Source: Sipunculus nudus (Eukaryota > Annelida > Sipuncula > Golfingiida > Sipunculidae). Taken from it: a stretch of 64,000 nucleotides of DNA. The stretch covers positions 38,959,956 to 39,023,955 of the forward strand of contig CM049318.1 in assembly GCA_026874595.1 (NCBI GenBank), written 5' to 3'. Below are positions 1 to 13,412 of this stretch, piece after piece. Numbering within the stretch: the stretch's first letter is position 1; every line of letters starts with the position of its first letter. The translations under genes were made by a program, and so were the position numbers. Below the pieces are notes generated by a model. The model was given only the letters and a program-made list of their open reading frames with translations, had not been told where the DNA came from and ran no database searches.

Positions 1-2790
1 TAAATTTTCCTTGAAAACCAAACGAACTGCTGGTAACCCTGTATTAGGACCGAACTGCTCCGAACCACACCATTTCTGACCAAAAGGGAGGACTTTTATA
101 CCCGCGTATAGGGTACCAGTCTAACTGCTGGGAGGTGGTGTTGTAGTTTCCGGAACATAAACACGATGGCTCCGGCATCTAGCAGATTTTATGTTTTCCG
201 TATTATGTATCGTATCGTCAATGAAAGTAAAATTATTCAGATACGTATTGTATCGTGGTGTGATGTATCGTTACAGCCGTGTGAATCAGACGTCATAACA
301 CTAGTGTTCTTCAGCACGAGAGCAAAGTAAACCCCTACTCGGTATATACGGGATTAATATCAGTCAGGCACGTTAGAGTTATTGGTCACACGGCTATTAG
401 AAGTGGTTACTCACATGGACTGACCGCGGGCAACACCAATTGATCTGTCCATCCCTATGTTTAATTGAAACTAGATCCTGCAGTGATTCGATTAACACTC
501 CCGTGTCGTTGCCCCGCCGAATCACCTATAACTCCCTGGTACTGAAGAACAATTTCATCCTGCAATACGCCACTATTGACAATTTGTTGATATAATCAGC
601 CGCCTACAAGTGATCACACGAATCGCTGTCCATCTTGTAAATTGGCAGTAGAGATTTATCGACAAGGATAACTGATGCATCAAATCATAGGATTACTTCT
701 GAGTCCAATCATTTATGTGTTAAATTCAGTCGGAACTTTTAACTATGTCATACGTATATTTGTTAAATTTTATCTAAAAATTTTTAGTTAATTCTGAACA
801 AATTTAAAAAGTTTATTTTCTGTGTCAAAATTATATTTCTGACTTTTCTCCGCTGATCGGCTTCGCCCGTTTGTCTGTCCGTCTATATGCTCATCAGCCT
901 TTCTGTCTGGTCAATTTTTTAGTTTTTGCTACAAATTTACAATTTTAAATTTCAAATGGGAAATTTTATACGATGTGACATCTCAAGAACTATTACTCAA
1001 TCCGTCAACATGGAATGTGTACATTATATATATTTATCCTATGAGGGTCCAACCTTATTCTGGGTATGTGCATTCTTTGTCCAATTTATGATTCCTAAAG
1101 TAATTCTGCTGTAAGCCAATTCGCGAAACTTCGGATTCCATGATGAGCATAAGCGCATGTTTCCCACATTCTCGCTCAGAATGGACTTTGGTATTCTGGT
1201 TTAGAGAAAAAACAAGAATTCTTTTTTTTATGATTAAATTTTCTACTTATTAATATTACCCAGAAATTAATTTTTAAATACTTAATCCTTATATGTGTTC
1301 CGGAATGTTCATAACTCCATCCTGTGGATATGCACTTCCTCACGTTCAAATACAGGGCTACTATAGAGCCCGGATCCGCGTCAGCCACTATAATGTGGCA
1401 ATTATTCGTAGCTCAACTTGGCTTGGGAAAAAGTCGGCGACTTAAAATGGCTTCAAAGAATCTGTCGATGTTGTAAAATGAATAGTCAAAAAGTTGGTTA
1501 TTTTTTAAGTGTAAATTGATGTTCATTTTAAGGAAAACACATTTTATACACTATGATTAAAACTAAAGGTTTTTATTTATATGGAGCAATGTTGATGGTA
1601 TTCATCAAATATATGTATTGTTATAATTAGATAATCACCCTTACATTGTCTTTTCTGGATCCACTAAAAGCAAATGTCTCATTAAATTCTAACATACAAG
1701 CACACATCTTCATTGGCCCAGCCGGAATTTCAACCTTTCATTGAGCCCATGCAATACCACATCTCTGTCATTATACTGTTAATGTCGTAATTCTGTAGGT
1801 ATACGATATGTCCCTATGCCAGCTCAACATTATAAAGAGAGATCTAACAATCGGTTTTAGGATCAGATTTGACCTCTGGACTACCGTTAAATTGAAAGTG
1901 TCAATATAAGCTATGAAATAGGCCTATTTGTCGGTTTCGTCATATTTAAAAATCGCACTATTGTTTTCTCAAGATGTGCAAAATCGGCTTACTTTAATTT
2001 ATAAATTTCGGCGGAGGCTGCAGGTTAACTCGGCTCGGCTTGACCCTCTTTCGGCTGGAGGCGGCGCAAAATGATTGCAGCGCCAGTCTCTCACCTTACA
2101 CTAAATAAATTAATCATTTACATACTGCAGTGTATATAATTCATAAATTTATGAACACAATTTTTAACTAGTGATTTTATTCAAGAAAACAAAAGACAAA
2201 TCAGCCGCTCTGAACATTTTATAATACCCGGATATTTGAGTCCTCCTGGAACAGCTATGCAGGGAAGGGCCGACAATCATCCGATCGTGGATGCCAACAG
2301 CTTTGTCAACAAACACTGCTTCATCACTAACCCACGCTTGAACTGACGGTAGATTGTTCTCTCACATCAAGCAGAGTAACATTTATCCTGCCAGAAAGTC
2401 AACAACCTCTTCAGCAGGCATGGCGGTACCGGTCTCTGATTAAGATTCAGTGCAAAGGCTTACCCGAAATATTAACAGTACGACGGATTTTCTTATCCGC
2501 AATCTACTTTCCCCGATGCTTGTTTGGACTTCTTTCTGTTTGCAGTTTCAGTTTAAACGCCTACCCTTTTCACAACTTTGATAGCGATTTTTTTCACCTA
2601 TATATTTGTCTGTCTGTTTGTTTGTCTGTCCGGCTGCTGTCCATGAGCTGCTGATGGCTTCGTCTTTTGAATAAAGATGAAGGTATTTACGTGAAGAGAA
2701 TGATCTATTTATACGCGATTAAGGCATTAAATACAGCTCTGTTACAGATAGATATATATCTTGTGTATGGGATATTTAGACTGCTGATAA
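1..2790. other. Intergenic, no gene recognised
   Basis: AT-rich sequence without an exon I can support. The longest open frames (about 60-70 codons at 926-1114 and 1176-1388) have no recognisable domain and lie in low-complexity AT-rich DNA. No repeat family was identified here. Confidence 0.5.
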
Positions 2791-2797
2791 TTTAGCA

Positions 2798-2800
<3 letters not shown>

Positions 2801-2846
<46 letters not shown>
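2801..2846. repeat. (AT)n microsatellite
   Basis: Perfect alternating AT tract of about 23 units in intergenic DNA. Confidence 0.95.
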
Positions 2847-2849
<3 letters not shown>

Positions 2850-3879
2850 TGCGCATTTTTGGTTGACTCGGTGACTCTGAATGACATCTGTTCTTGGAGC
2901 AGAGAATGACGGTGCCGTTTTGTATGATGGACAGTGTACTTTTTTTAATTGTAGGATGAGGTAACCCCTCCATTTTTTATGCTGGCTTAACTAAAAACTA
3001 TGTGCTTCTACAGAATTCCATTCAGGTTTCCGACAACGTGACAGGATCGAAACCCATGTTTATTGATTTGGTAGGACAAATTTATTGAAATGTGAGAACA
3101 CATATGTAAACTGATATCAACCATGCAGGGTCATCCTTCATTGCCAGGGAGATGGTTCTATCATTTTGGGACTGGGTACCGCGGTGACGTAGTCAGGGTT
3201 CAGTGTGAAATGTGGGTTCTACCAGCTTATAGATAGCACTGGATAGCACAGGGTAAGAAATATTCGAGTGAGTCAATAATAATAGTATAGTATATAAGCA
3301 CATATATATTGTTCGGCAGATATAGTGCCTGTTTCACCGTGATTTTCATATTTAAACACTGTTAAATTTAAAACTGCCATGCTTTTATTCTCTGCGTTTG
3401 TTAATATATGCAAGTATATGTGTGTATATGCAAGTTGAGACACCCTTGTGGGAAAAGCCACTGCAGTTCGATACAAGTACTAAAGTCACCCGTTTCACGC
3501 ACGAAGGATTCGAGTATTGTCAGGCAAGTAGGGCATGCATTTCCTTATCCCAAACCCATAAGATAAAATCGTGTAGAGCATAACGTTCTGATTTCTCTCG
3601 ACATAACTATTGGTCATTAACATCTCTTTCTGAAGTACCTACTCCAACTGTCAACCAGTCTGCTCCAGGTAACAGACGACCGACAGTGGCCGGATACAAA
3701 TACTAGTGTTTATGAAACATCGATATTCCTTTCTAAAAGCAATGTCCCATTCCTATGGGCGTAATGTACCGTCATTGTTGACCAAGTGATATACTGCGAA
3801 TAGGTCACGCTGCCGGTTATTGCTCCCACCAGCAGCGTACGTATGCGTTCGGTCCCGTTCGTGTTGGGCATTTCGGGAA

Positions 3880-4072
3880 TCGGCCATGAAAGAACTGATT
3901 AGATTTTGGTGTGGATCCTAAACGTTCATCGGGTTTAGGAACGCTATCAAGGTATATTCACAAATGTTCAGTCACTTATCCACGATGGAACCTCGGAATA
4001 TGGGTCAAATAAGTTAATACCTACATGGCGGAGACTTGTATTCCTTAGAATGCAGATTTCTAGTATTATACA
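3880..4072 (+). repeat. Dispersed repeat family A, copy 1
   Basis: Shares the diagnostic segments GATTAGATTTTGGTGTGGAT, a CACTTAT block and the end AGAATGCAGATTTCTAGT with the copy at 38160-38467. Two further copies in the opposite orientation lie at 17690-17990 and 56040-56255. The copies are 60-75% alike by eye, so this is an old family. No terminal inverted repeats or coding capacity are visible. Confidence 0.7.
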
Positions 4073-4419
4073 TGCACTTTCAAAGTAACCTCTGAACAGA
4101 AGACAACCAAGTGGGGTAACACTAATAGAAAATGGAATAAGAGTCACTATGTGGAAGGAAGAATTCCAAGAAACTTATATTGCCTTTTGAGAAAGAACTT
4201 TCTAGAAGGGATACACCAAAAAATGATTGTATTTTCCGAATCAGAAAAGGTTGTCTACAGGAAAACTATATTGTTTAAATTCTGGCCAACAATTCATCTA
4301 ATGAGCATGCGCACTGAGGTCGTCCGCAGTCGGCATGCAGCAGGCCATCACTGCGGTTTTCACACGCCCGTCTGTGACATGACGTATAATGGTATACCCA
4401 CCGCCCGTCCTTCCGTACG

Positions 4420-5010
4420 TCCGTTTGTCCGTCCGTTAACGTTTAGTGTCGCCGCGATAACTTACCGGGACTTTCATGGATTTTCACGAAACTGACCATA
4501 ACAACTTACCAAAACATTATCTCGCCCGAGTTTGATTATGGGCAAAATCCGCGCATTTTTATTAAGGTCAGAGGTCACTAGGCTACCTTGTAGTTTCGCC
4601 ACGATAACTTACGAGGAATATGATGGATTTTGATATAACTCTACAGAAATGTTAATCAATAAAATATTTCGCATAAGTTTGATTTCCAGCAAAATCCGCG
4701 CATATTTAATGAGGTCACAGGTCATCGCACTTTGTAGGCACCGTGGTGACTTACCAAAAATCCTATGGATTTTCATGAAACTCATTATACATATTTACCA
4801 AAAGAATTTCTCACCTCAATTAAATTCTCAGCAAAATGCATGCATATTTAATGAGGTCAGAGGTCACCACACTTTGGTAGCACCACCAAGACTTACAAAA
4901 ACATCTTATGGATTTTCAAATAACTCATGATGAGTGTTATCCAATACAATTTCTCACTTGAATTACATTTTTAGCAAATGCACGCATGTCATGAGGCCAG
5001 AGGTCACAAA
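4420..5010. repeat. Tandem array of 140-147-base units, four diverged copies
   Basis: Each unit carries an 'ACTTACC...ATGGATTTTCA' block, then 'AGCAAAATCCGCGCAT', then an AGGTCA-N-AGGTCA block. The latter occurs at 4565, 4712, 4854 and 4994 (spacings 147, 142, 140). The units differ by 15-25%. Open frames across it (4649-4930) are by-products of the repeat. Confidence 0.85.
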
Positions 5011-7023
5011 ATATGCAGCGGGCGTATTATGCACCATTTGTGGTGCTCTTGTTGTAAAATATAACTACAGACATATGCCAGAAAACTGGCAATTACATCG
5101 TTTTCAATGTTAAATTTATACTTGACCCGTTCACACTCTGTATGTCGTTGCCAATAGATGTGGCTCATGTAGGTATTATTTATATCTTCGTCCGTTCCAT
5201 GCAGCACATTATTTCGGCGGTCAATGTATATTTTAACGAATAAACGGGACAAAGGAGCAATAAGATTAAAGGGAAAGTAGCTTTATTATTGGCGATAAAG
5301 GCTGGACGGTCGAAAATTAACATAGGAGAAAAATATAGCATAGACGAGTTATTCAAACCATTTTAATGTAATGATAACCCAATAATATGTAGAAACAAGT
5401 CCTAAATCTGCGGATACCAGTGACAGGATTTTCATGAATGTGTTTTAGAAAATGTAATCATTATTACAATGAGTGGAATTTCCGGAGGACGGGGGAAGGG
5501 GGGGGGGGCAGAGGGGGTATTGGCCTACGCCCATGGTTAAATAAGTAAATAAGTATACAATTTTTCCACGAGCATGCGCCCTTCGTGTACTGATCTGGTC
5601 TATCGGAACGAGCCTGTATATTGTAACGGAAAAAGACAGAAAGGACATAGGCTCAGACATGAACCTCGTCGTTATAGAAAAGGTTACTTTTTACGTTTAA
5701 CATAAAATATCAGAATAGACGTTTTTCTTCCATATACAAGACCCGAACAGGCGTCACCAACAGATGTCACTAAATTTTTTATTTATAGAGTATTGTTTGA
5801 TTCCCTGCATCCCGTCAGTCACATGTATTATTTTTCCATGTTTTCGGGATTGTCTTTCATATCTATGGTATAGATAATTTAAGCTACCGTACTTTCATAA
5901 CTATATACATGTTTTTATTAAGTCATGACTAAGGTAACACAGATTTATGGCACCCATCTCTTTTTGTCCCGACCGGCATTTCACAACATGTCGTAAACGG
6001 GCCGACTCGGCCCTTTGAGATAATTCTCTGCCAAGCGAGGTTCTCTTAGCCGGAGCTTTATTGTAGTTGTCGGTAAATAGAAATTTACCGACTATATATA
6101 TGATTTTGGTAACACGTTTATCGTTACTTGTTTAGCCCCCTTTTAACTGAACCTTTGCGGGCTTCTGGTATATACATAAATCTGGTAAGAAATGAATACT
6201 TGTATATTTTTTTTTCAACTGTGAGCAAATATATAAATTTCCCCACGGGAGATAATTGCCACATGTACGCTGTTAATATAATTGGTAATCAAATTGTATG
6301 CTACTGCATGTACACTACTCAAAGTAGACTGTTATTGATCAGAAAGCGGATCCAGGGGAGGGGTTCAAGGGGTCCTTTTAACCACAGCAACCTCTTTTCA
6401 AGGGTTTCATACTAATTTTTCCGGACCTGGGGACCCGTTTTTTTTGTATTGTCATTAGTTCTCCTTGGTTGGATCCCTCTTTTTCCTAAATCCTAAATCC
6501 GCCCTGGATGATCGACAGGCTATGGTCAAATCCATCAGCTCCGGTGTTATTCAGAAAGTGCCAGCGCTCCTCCCTGCGGTAGTGACATCTGTTTGTAGCA
6601 CTATGCACTATTACCTGACTTCGTTTCCATACGTCCAGAAACACCCTCCTTCTCCATTTGAATTAGAATGACCTCGACAGAAAACTATTATGCGTTCCCC
6701 TGGGTTCTTTGGTTCGAATGTCTGTAAGAAACTTTAAGAAAAAAGCTATGAACAAATTTTGATGGAATCTTCTGGAAGATTAGAGAAATACACAATAAAC
6801 AATCCATCATGGTTTGGAGGTAATCTGGATTACGATAATATATTTATGATATAATTCAAAGGATTACATGCAAATGGAGGTTGAGAAAGCGCTTCATTCA
6901 TATCTTTTAGAGCCAGCTTTTGTCAAGCAACTGAACAGGAAAAATCGTATTACTGAAGCGTGACAATGTAGTTCAGTACATGAATACATGCTTAGGTGTA
7001 TCCTGACGGGGTATCCAATAGCA
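5011..7023. other. Intergenic, no gene recognised
   Basis: Mostly unique AT-rich DNA. A G-run sits at about 5498-5510. Near 6347-6510 is a block with GCGGATCCAGGGG at one side and ATCCGCCCTGGAT at the other, which resembles the remains of a short repeat. No exon was supported. Confidence 0.4.
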
Positions 7024-7650
7024 GTGAATACAGGACTCAATATAGGCATTTATAATATTGGTCTGGTAGCCTAACTTGATCCATGATGCAATCCATATAC
7101 GGGGGAATGTAATGCAACGGTCTTACATCCTGTTTCAGTGATATCGTTGTAAACAGCCGATAATCTTAACAAGATGCTACGGGTGATGAATTTGAACACA
7201 AAAGAACGCATGTAAACTCAAAAACTAAACTAAAAATCAGTCTCTATGATAACAAGTCATTTCCTGTACAAGTTTGCTGTCGTCCGGTAACCCGGGCGAG
7301 CCATGTTTGTGTTCATGCGATCAGAAATTCAACAAACATACAGGGGGATTAACCAATATGCTGAGGTAAAATGGGGTGTTTCTTCGCACATGGCAGCTGT
7401 CGGTAGAAATTATACTTAAAAGCTAACGACTGGTCTTGTTCATATGAGGTGACAACGTATTTGTTGGCCAGGAGGCGTCGTCAAAAATAACGAAACATTT
7501 GCATCCTTGTAGGGCCTACAATGCGGTCCTGGTTGCAGGGTGTAAATCCGCTTCGACGCTGGTACGCTTGTCATTTAGGCTCCCTAATGTTAGAGGGCCG
7601 AAATAGAGCTAGGTAGCCATATACTCATGTTGTCTTGACAGTGGCACTGG
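7024..7650 (+). repeat. Long dispersed repeat, copy 1 (partner at 57716-58290)
   Basis: About 600 bases align collinearly and in the same orientation with 57716-58290. Shared landmarks: GTGAATACA near the start, GCCTAACTTGA, TAAACAGCCGATAATCTTAA, GAGTCATTTCCTRTA-like, GTAACCCGKGCGAGCCATG, ATTTGCATCCT and AGAGGGCCGAAAT near the end. No open frame survives in both copies. The family and its class are unknown to me. Confidence 0.8.
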
Positions 7651-7982
7651 GGCTAGGAAAATAGCCTGCAAACAAATTTTGTATACTAAAATTACCATCA
7701 AAGGCGCAAATAAAAAAAATCGAGTTCAGATATCATAGATACACAAATCATTGATGGGATGTTGAATTCTTGATTTTATATTTCCACAATTACGTGTGCT
7801 GTGGATACTGTACAGAAGTATACAAAAAAAAGTAAAATTCCGCCCAACGACCTACAAAAAAACGTGACCACCATGTTGTCCTTACTTGAATTCAAGACCA
7901 TCCCTCTGTAAGAACCATTTTGTAACATTTATATCTTAAATATACTAACCAGAATAAATACGTTGGAAGGGGATTAATTTCT

Positions 7983-7994
7983 AATATATATATA

Positions 7995-8048
<54 letters not shown>
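7983..8048. repeat. (TA)n microsatellite
   Basis: Alternating TA tract of about 65 bases with one interruption. Confidence 0.95.
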
Positions 8049-8051
<3 letters not shown>

Positions 8052-8054
8052 TTA

Positions 8055-8160
8055 CACGGGAACCTCTCCTATAGTGTTTAACTCCATAAAGTGGGCATCT
8101 CTTTAAAGTAGGCAATTTGACCAGTCCCAAGGCTGCCCACATTATACAAGATTCACTGTA
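8055..8160. mobile_element. Fragment of a short mariner-style element
   Basis: The segment AGTCCCAAGGCTGCCCA followed by TTCACTGTATAT recurs, diverged, at 21775-21825. The end sequence resembles the ACAGTGGAAC end at 11484. I take both as decayed miniature elements; the assignment to mariner rests only on the end motif. Confidence 0.4.
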
Positions 8161-9913
8161 TATTCTTATCTACATTCCATTCATGACAGACAAGCTGTCA
8201 CCGTGGTGGTTTTTTTTTCTTCTTTGTTTTTGCAAAATTCTTGCTCTGTTCTTGTCCTCGGTCCTCACCGTCATAAAGACGTGTCCATCGACACCACTTG
8301 TGTCCTCTCTGTGATGAAAATGGGGACTCTGGACACCGGAGAGAAAATGGTATGAAGACTGCATATTTTACGTATGGATGAGATGCATATCAAGTCAACA
8401 TTTTGTAAACAGGTTAAGAAGTCACACAGCGACGACTTAATTATAGTAAAAATAACAGAGAGAAAATTCTGCAGTATGAACACAGAGGTCACTGTGTGAA
8501 TTCGTGTGCATGGTCATTCAGGACACAGGGGAAATGAAACACTTTCTATACCAATCAACGGCTTAATGGGAACTAAGCTTCCAGCGCATTCTCCTAGTTC
8601 CGGATTCTAGCCGTTGTTATTTGTGGTAGGATCGGTTGTAAAATCGTGTTCGATAAATGAAAATTAAAGAACGACATATGATTGAATATTAATTGATTAT
8701 TTATGTACCGTCAAAATAATCGCGAACATGTTGTAGAGAATTTTAACCTACATATTGACGGAGTAAACTGAGTCAAACCTCTACATCACGCTGAAAGGTC
8801 AAAGAATTGCCGAGTTGTTAAAACGTTCGTTGCACAAGGTTAAGTTTTAATGTTGTTTTGTGCCCCGTCTTTCTCATATCTGTGACATAAAAATATATTT
8901 TATCGGGATAATATGACTTCTTATATGTGCATACTTAATCGTTTATAATCGATTATGCAAAAAGCTTCCAACTGAATTAATTGAGTTTGAAATCGACGAA
9001 TCATCAATATATTAGTACGTGTAATCGATTTATGGCCACGTACCCGACCAGTGGCTACACATTTGGCAGCCACATGCTACCGAATGCAACGACCATAACA
9101 TATGCAAATCTCCTGGATGTAGCATTTGAGAATAATGTACATTGTACAGTGAAAAAATGTACTTATCGCCTACGTTATTTATCCGCAATTAGCAATTAGA
9201 ATCTGTGTAAAGGTGTTCAAAATTCCGCCTGCTCTAAGCGGTCGTGGACATTGAACCAACAAGCGCAGCACCCGCACGACAATCAAGTTAACTGCTAATG
9301 CGCCGTGATTGACCTAATTAAGATTATCAATAATCACATATAGTCATGGTATGGGAGATAACGGGACCTGTGATATATTGTCGTATCAAAGTGTTGCTCT
9401 TCGTTTGCCTTATCAGTCACCTAACCCTCGTGTATTTCACATTGCGTCTTCACCTGATCGAGCCCATTCAGCGCTTGGATGGTAACGGGTACAACAAAGC
9501 ATTCGATACGGTCGAGTGAAATTTAATGAAGTAACAATAAGACAAATTTTGAATAAGGTTTACATTTAGAAGTGCACACAGGTGAGTGAGTTTATTTTAT
9601 ACACACACATATATACTATGTCCATTTATACGTGATGTTTATGTCTACATATATATGTTTTTATGAAAGCACAAGAGAATAGGTAGTGGAAATCTGTGCC
9701 ACCATAGACATTCATGATATGGATTTTAAATTCTATACTGACCTATATTCGATAGACACAAGGATAAAATACTCGATACGATGTCAGTGCATAAGTGCAT
9801 AACTATTGCAAAATCTTTTTCTGAAGCTTGCTTGTTTACTTGTAATCTGCAACATAACTTAACCTTTCACGATGCAAGTAATCTTCGTTTCAGACTTGAC
9901 AAAAAAAGTCGTC
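8161..9913. other. Intergenic, upstream of the dipeptidase gene
   Basis: AT-rich and unique; no exon or repeat recognised. It should hold the dipeptidase promoter, but no TATA box or initiator could be called with confidence. Confidence 0.35.
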
Positions 9914-9937
9914 ATGAGTGACTATGCAAAATATGAG
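9914..9937 (+). CDS. DPEP1: Proposed initiator exon of the dipeptidase (8 codons)
   Basis: ATG AGT GAC TAT GCA AAA TAT GAG is followed directly by a GTGAGA donor in phase 0. It joins the exon at 11130, which opens with GAG CAA ACC after a run of about 16 T and an AG, to read [16 protein letters not shown] at position -3 relative to the ATG is favourable for initiation. I chose this start because it is the only ATG-donor pair I found upstream in the right phase and it completes a plausible short cytosolic tail. A possible acceptor (TTCGTTTCAG) lies about 25 bases upstream, so the 5' UTR may itself be split. Confidence 0.6.
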
Positions 9938-12900
9938 GTGAGATTTGCATAAACATCCAATATTTACTAAGCCCATTCAACTTGCCAAGTTGTTATAAAC
10001 TATTATATGTGGATTAAGGGAGACCTATTAAAAGTTGGACTATGCATACCTTTAATATTGACAAGGGAATCTACGTTCGGTTTAAGTAGACCAAACGAAC
10101 ATATATTGAGGGAATATGGCCTCATCTTAATTATTTTGGCCGATTTCCACCGTTTACACTATTTTGGAAATACTCCAACCACTGGCTTGTATTCTTGTGT
10201 AGGCTTTTGCCTTGTTATTATTATTCCCCTCTATCGGCAACACAGTGTTCCAACAACACCGGTTTTTTACCCCCCCCCCTCCCCAAACCTTATATTGACT
10301 GTCCGTGTGTTATGATATTTATTTACTTAATCAGTTACCCCAGTCTGTTGACTCTAGATCTGTGTTACGAAAAGGGTTAGATTGACGCAGCTAGGTTACA
10401 TAATACACGGAGGTTTGCACTTTTGATTGTATTTTCACAAACTATGTCTTAGCAGACTACTCAACATGATTTTAGTTATTCACAAAGTGCTGTATGATCT
10501 CATCTGTTACAACATACATACCTGTTCACACGGCCTATATATACACCCGGCTCATATCATAAGATCTCCTGTACTCCTGTAAAATAAAATCACCATCAAT
10601 ACGGGTCAGTCAGCATTCTGTAACAGGTCTGCAAATATTGGTAACATTCAGTAAATTCCAGCTGTAAACTCATGCAACATGTGTCCTTGTACATTAACAG
10701 AATATTTTCAATTTAAATTGAGCACATTGACGTTATCTTCCTTTTTCAATTAAAAATGTACAACAATCTTGCCTGGTTCATCGACCAGAAGTAAAGAATC
10801 TTACACACTCTCAATTCATATCCTCTTATTCAACTAATTATTGAGTAATATATAAAATAGTGTTTATTTGTAATATATTTCCCGTCATATTGCAAAAATA
10901 TACTGCTGCAAAATAAGTAAATCTACTTTTTCACAGATATATATTAGGATTTACATGCCTATTGGGTTTCACTCCACACCATTTTGTAAGATGAAAATTC
11001 GTTATTTTTATATAAATTATTTAAAATTTAACAAGATTAAAGTACTCATATAGTGCTGGACTTAGCAGCCCCTTCAATGCAAGAAATAACAAATATATTA
11101 CTGGTGTCATTTTTTTTTTTTTTTTTGAGGAGCAAACCCCATTAATTCAGCGTTTCCCAAACAAAATACAGGTGAAAGACGGCAGCCTTGTTGGCGACAC
11201 CCCGCGGACGATCATAACCCGGCCGTGGTTTGTTGTTCTCATCATCTTTCTAGCAGGTACGCATGCGCCTTTGTAAATGACTTTCTATGTCTTAACGCAT
11301 CTCTATCGATCTGTGTCTCTGTTTCTGTCTGTATATTTTCAGTCTACCTTTCTATATCTGGTTGTTACTGCCTTCTCCTTATTCTCCCCTCTTTCCAAAT
11401 ATTCCACCTGTCTGTTTCTGTCTATATGTAAATAGGCTTATACGCAAATATATACTGTACATAAATATAAATAATTGTTTATGACAGTGGAACCTGTCTG
11501 AATGGTCATCAATCCAATGAGAGCACCAGCATTTGAAGACCGCCTTTGAGTAAACCATAAGCAATCACGTTGGTTATAACTTAATTACCTGTCTGATAAG
11601 TGTATCTGTAAATTAAGACCACTTTGGTCATTACATGGGGCGGTCTCATTATCCAAGTTCCGCTGTAGTACAGTCTATATATTGATCGTGTTTATTATTA
11701 AATATATCTCCAAATCACTGTATCCCTGTTTAGTGTATTTCTTGGCTGATGGTTTAATCTTTCACAAAGTCTCTAGTACGTACGTCTTTTCTATGAATCT
11801 CAGCAAAACCGAGGCTCTTTATATTCTGTATAACCTCCGCTGTGTATTTTTAAAGGGGCCCATTCGCCTACCTTTTGAAAAATAATTTATGTGATTTCTG
11901 GCTTCCTCTGTATATATATTAATGATCTAAGGGTAATTTTGCTTGTGAAAAGTTCTTAAAACGCCTTTGTGAAGGAAGTATGGACTTGTTTATCAACAGT
12001 ATGTTTGTAAACACAGCAATGTTGATAAACGGGAATAACATGTAACCTAAGGTGGTAGGTTGCATATATAAGGAGGTAAAGAGGTCACTTGTAGCAAAAC
12101 GCAATTCGCAAAGCTATGGCTCATCTTAATTGCTGCCAGATGCCCTTGTTGAATTTGTTTTGATTTTTTCGAGGGTCCCCTAATATTATAACCACGCTGA
12201 TATTAACAAAACAAGAAGCCTGTGTGCGGTGATATTAATGTTTTCTGGCATGTTTTTATAAAAAAAAAGCTCCAAGGGATTACCTTTAGTTTATAAAAGT
12301 CAGATAGGTGATTGCGCCCCTTTAAGTCGTATCATCCGCATGCTGTATTAATTACCAAATATTACCATGTAATATACATTAATTATCGCTGGGTTCTTTA
12401 CATCATCAATTTGCATAACACAATCTACGTGTCTAACAATTGAATAAATTAATATCCCTTTGTACAACATTCCACTGTGTGGTTGGACTGTATACATATA
12501 CACCCTTCACGTTACATATAATTACAAAATTTAAGGAGCACAATGTCTAGAACGTTGTTACGTCTTGTATATCTCTACACTGTGCTAATCGGAATCTCAC
12601 ATGTAAAAGGAAAGTTAATGTAGATAAAACAGAAGACATTACAGACTTTTGTGAATTATGAATCTACACCATTTCAGAAACATCATTTGGTAGAAAAGGA
12701 CATAAAAAAAACATTTTTATTAATAAGCTCATATAATGTTAACATCAACTGCAACCATAATGATTTAAGTATTCTGTGAATAAACACGTTAATGTTTACC
12801 TACAAAGCATAATGATATTAGTATTCTGTGAATAAACACGTTTATGTTTACCTACAAAGCATAATGATATTAGTATTCTGTGAATAAACACGTTTATGTT

Positions 12901-13349
12901 TACCTACAAAGCATAATGATATTAGTATTCTGTGAATAAACACGTTTATGTTTACCTACAAAGCATAATGATATTAGTATTCTGTGAATAAACACGTTTA
13001 TGTTGACACTTTTTTCCTTGCACCGTTGCTGCCTTGCATGTTCTGGTTTAGGGACCAATTGTTTCATTATAAGCAGGTCGTTTGACGAAGGTTGAAACCA
13101 TGGATTCTGACGCAGTGAGAGCCATCGAGGCCTGGTGATGTTTCTATATTTATTTTTTTCTGGCAAATTTAGTCACGAGGGGTCGGGCTAGTCTGGTTTT
13201 CGTTTGTATATATATATAACCTTTCCGATATAGTGTGTGTCAGCGTGGCAGTTGCTGTGCCGCTGACCTTGGCCAGAACTCGAGATGACAACATGAACCG
13301 CGCACTACGTATACTGAATGAGGTACCGCTTATAGATGGGTAAGTCTTG

Positions 13350-13412
<63 letters not shown>

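Noticed and set aside
4151-4495. 114-codon plus-strand frame
   Set aside because: Overlaps the junction of unique DNA and the 145-base array; no domain, no homologous feel, no splice context.
6347-6510. Miniature element with GCGGATCCAGGGG ends
   Set aside because: The two ends do not form a convincing inverted pair and no target duplication was seen; left as a note in the intergenic entry.
12769-13003. CRISPR-like array (regular 52-base repeats)
   Set aside because: There are no unique spacers; units are contiguous tandem copies in a eukaryotic intron.
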